Origin: Clostridiales bacterium
GTDB taxonomy: Bacteria > Bacillota > Clostridia > Oscillospirales > Ruminococcaceae
Assembly (NCBI GenBank): GCA_012523875.1
Contig: JAAYSW010000164.1
Location: forward strand, 1 to 7,745
DNA: 7,745 nt
Reading direction: 5' to 3'
A model generated the notes under the pieces. That model was not told the DNA's origin, ran no database searches, and was given only the letters and a program-made list of their open reading frames with translations. Position 1 is the stretch's first letter; each line of letters opens with the position of its first letter. This document shows, piece after piece, positions 6,714 through 7,745 of the stretch. Position numbers and translations under genes: made by a program.

Positions 6714-6742
6714 TTGCTATTTGAACAAAAAATGTATATAAT
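6714..6742 (+). promoter_or_regulatory. SigmaA-type promoter of murD
   Basis: TTGCTA (6714-6719) and TATAAT (6737-6742) are separated by 17 bp, the same hexamers and spacing as the proC promoter. Transcription would start near 6749, with a leader of about 29 nt carrying GGGGGT (6764-6769) nine bases or so before the ATG. Confidence 0.65.
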
Positions 6743-6777
6743 AATAAGGTACAAGTAAAAATCGGGGGTATGGTTGT

Positions 6778-7745
6778 ATGAATAAGGTCGATGTATTTTT
6801 TGAGGAATTAAAAGATAAGAGAATTGCTTTTATTGGAATTGGCATTAGCCATTTTGATTTAATAAATATGTTTCTTGATAAGGGATTACAAATTGTTGTT
6901 TGCGATAAGAAAAATTCTGAGCAAATGGGAGAAGCATACGATATATTGAAAGAAAGAGGTGTTTGCTTTTCACTAGGTGAGAACTATCTTGACGAAATAC
7001 TCAAGTGTGATATAGTCTTTAGGACTCCAGGAATGTATTATAATCATCCAGAGCTTATAAAAGCAAGGGCATTAGGAATCGTTATAACCTCTGAAATGGA
7101 GGTGTTCTTTGAGTTATGCCCATGTAAAATCTATGCAATATCTGGTTCAGATGGAAAAACCACTACTACCACACTGATATCAGAGTTATTGGAGAAATCA
7201 GGCAAGGTTGTGCATAAGGGAGGAAATATTGGCCGTGCATTATTGCCAATTATTGAAACTATAAATGAGGAAGATGTAGCAGTCGTTGAATTATCAAGCT
7301 TTCAATTAATATCAATGAGGAAATCTCCACATACTGCAATTATAACGAATATTTCTCCTAATCATCTTGATGTCCATGGAACAATGGGGGAATATATTGA
7401 TTCTAAGAAAAATCTTATCCTGCATCAAAATGCATTTTCAAAAACGGTTTTAAATCTTGATAACGAGCAGACTAATGATTTATCAGATTTAGTTAGGGGT
7501 AGGCTTGTTAAGTTTTCGAGAAAAAATATGCCTGAAGCGGGAGCATTCGTGGATACAAATGGATTTATTTGTTATAACGAATATGGCTTTACGACACAAA
7601 TAATGTTAGCAAGTGATATAAGACTTCCAGGAGTACATAATATTGAAAACTATCTCGCAGCAATAACTGCTGTTTGGGGGGAGGTTCCCAACGAAATTAT
7701 AGTTAAGGTTGCAAAAGAATTCAGCGGTGTTGAGCATAGGATAGA
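6778..7745 (+). CDS. murD: UDP-N-acetylmuramoylalanine--D-glutamate ligase, 3' end cut by window
   Basis: MurD is a cytoplasmic ligase that uses ATP to add D-glutamate to UDP-MurNAc-L-alanine, the second amino-acid step in peptidoglycan precursor synthesis. The window holds 322 codons plus two bases, about 70% of the usual ~450 residues. The N-terminal UDP-binding Rossmann domain shows IGIGISHFDL at 19-28. The central ATPase domain has the P-loop SGSDGKTTTTT at 122-132, ELSSFQL at 171-177 and NISPNHLDVHG at 191-201; a Lys at 210 or 211 in YIDSKKN is probably the one carbamylated in the family. GVEHR at 317-321 marks the start of the C-terminal glutamate-binding domain, most of which is beyond the edge. 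ATG 6778 follows GGGGGT at 6764-6769. A tiny ATG-GTT-GTA-TGA frame at 6770-6781 overlaps the start. The gene is divergent from the transglutaminase-like gene. Confidence 0.95.
   Translation, partial: MNKVDVFFEELKDKRIAFIGIGISHFDLINMFLDKGLQIVVCDKKNSEQMGEAYDILKERGVCFSLGENYLDEILKCDIVFRTPGMYYNHPELIKARALGIVITSEMEVFFELCPCKIYAISGSDGKTTTTTLISELLEKSGKVVHKGGNIGRALLPIIETINEEDVAVVELSSFQLISMRKSPHTAIITNISPNHLDVHGTMGEYIDSKKNLILHQNAFSKTVLNLDNEQTNDLSDLVRGRLVKFSRKNMPEAGAFVDTNGFICYNEYGFTTQIMLASDIRLPGVHNIENYLAAITAVWGEVPNEIIVKVAKEFSGVEHRI

Noticed and set aside
6770..6781. Three-codon frame (ATG GTT GTA TGA) overlapping the murD start
   Set aside because: It could in principle couple translation to murD, but a frame this short arises easily by chance, and the ribosome binding site spacing fits the murD ATG. 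A similar ATG-TGA overlaps the proC start with no sign of function.

Overview
The window comes from an AT-rich, low-GC Gram-positive genome. The best fit is a plant-fibre-degrading member of the class Clostridia, such as a gut or rumen Ruminococcus-like organism. The main evidence is a secreted GH10 xylanase that ends in a type I dockerin, the plug that attaches enzymes to a cellulosome scaffoldin. Shine-Dalgarno sites of AGGAGG or AAAGG type, GTG and TTG starts, and a SpoIIM-family protein agree with this. The genus cannot be fixed from the sequence alone.

Layout. Positions 1-470 hold no intact gene. They contain two coding-like remnants: a minus-strand one broken by an apparent single-base frameshift and an in-frame stop, and a plus-strand fragment without a start. 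Positions 471-2759 (minus) encode the xylanase: signal peptide, two CBM22-like carbohydrate-binding modules, GH10 catalytic domain and dockerin. A 218-bp divergent intergenic region follows. It holds a clear promoter for the xylanase, a clear promoter for proC, and a 13-bp-arm palindrome lying over the proC core promoter. Positions 2978-5357 (plus) carry three co-directional genes: proC (pyrroline-5-carboxylate reductase), a SpoIIM-family membrane protein and a DUF624/YesL-like membrane protein. This run ends at a perfect 16-bp inverted repeat that probably terminates transcription from both sides. Positions 5428-6591 (minus) encode a secreted, membrane-anchored transglutaminase-like protein. 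A second divergent intergenic region leads to murD (plus, from 6778), which runs off the right edge.

How the genes relate. The window is mostly core metabolism and envelope biology (proline synthesis, peptidoglycan precursor synthesis, membrane proteins, a surface-exposed transglutaminase-fold protein) next to one accessory polysaccharide-degradation gene. I see no phage, CRISPR, transposase, tRNA or rRNA, and no convincing new multi-gene system. The most notable unexplained element is the palindrome over the proC promoter. The decayed left end and the transglutaminase-like protein also merit a look.
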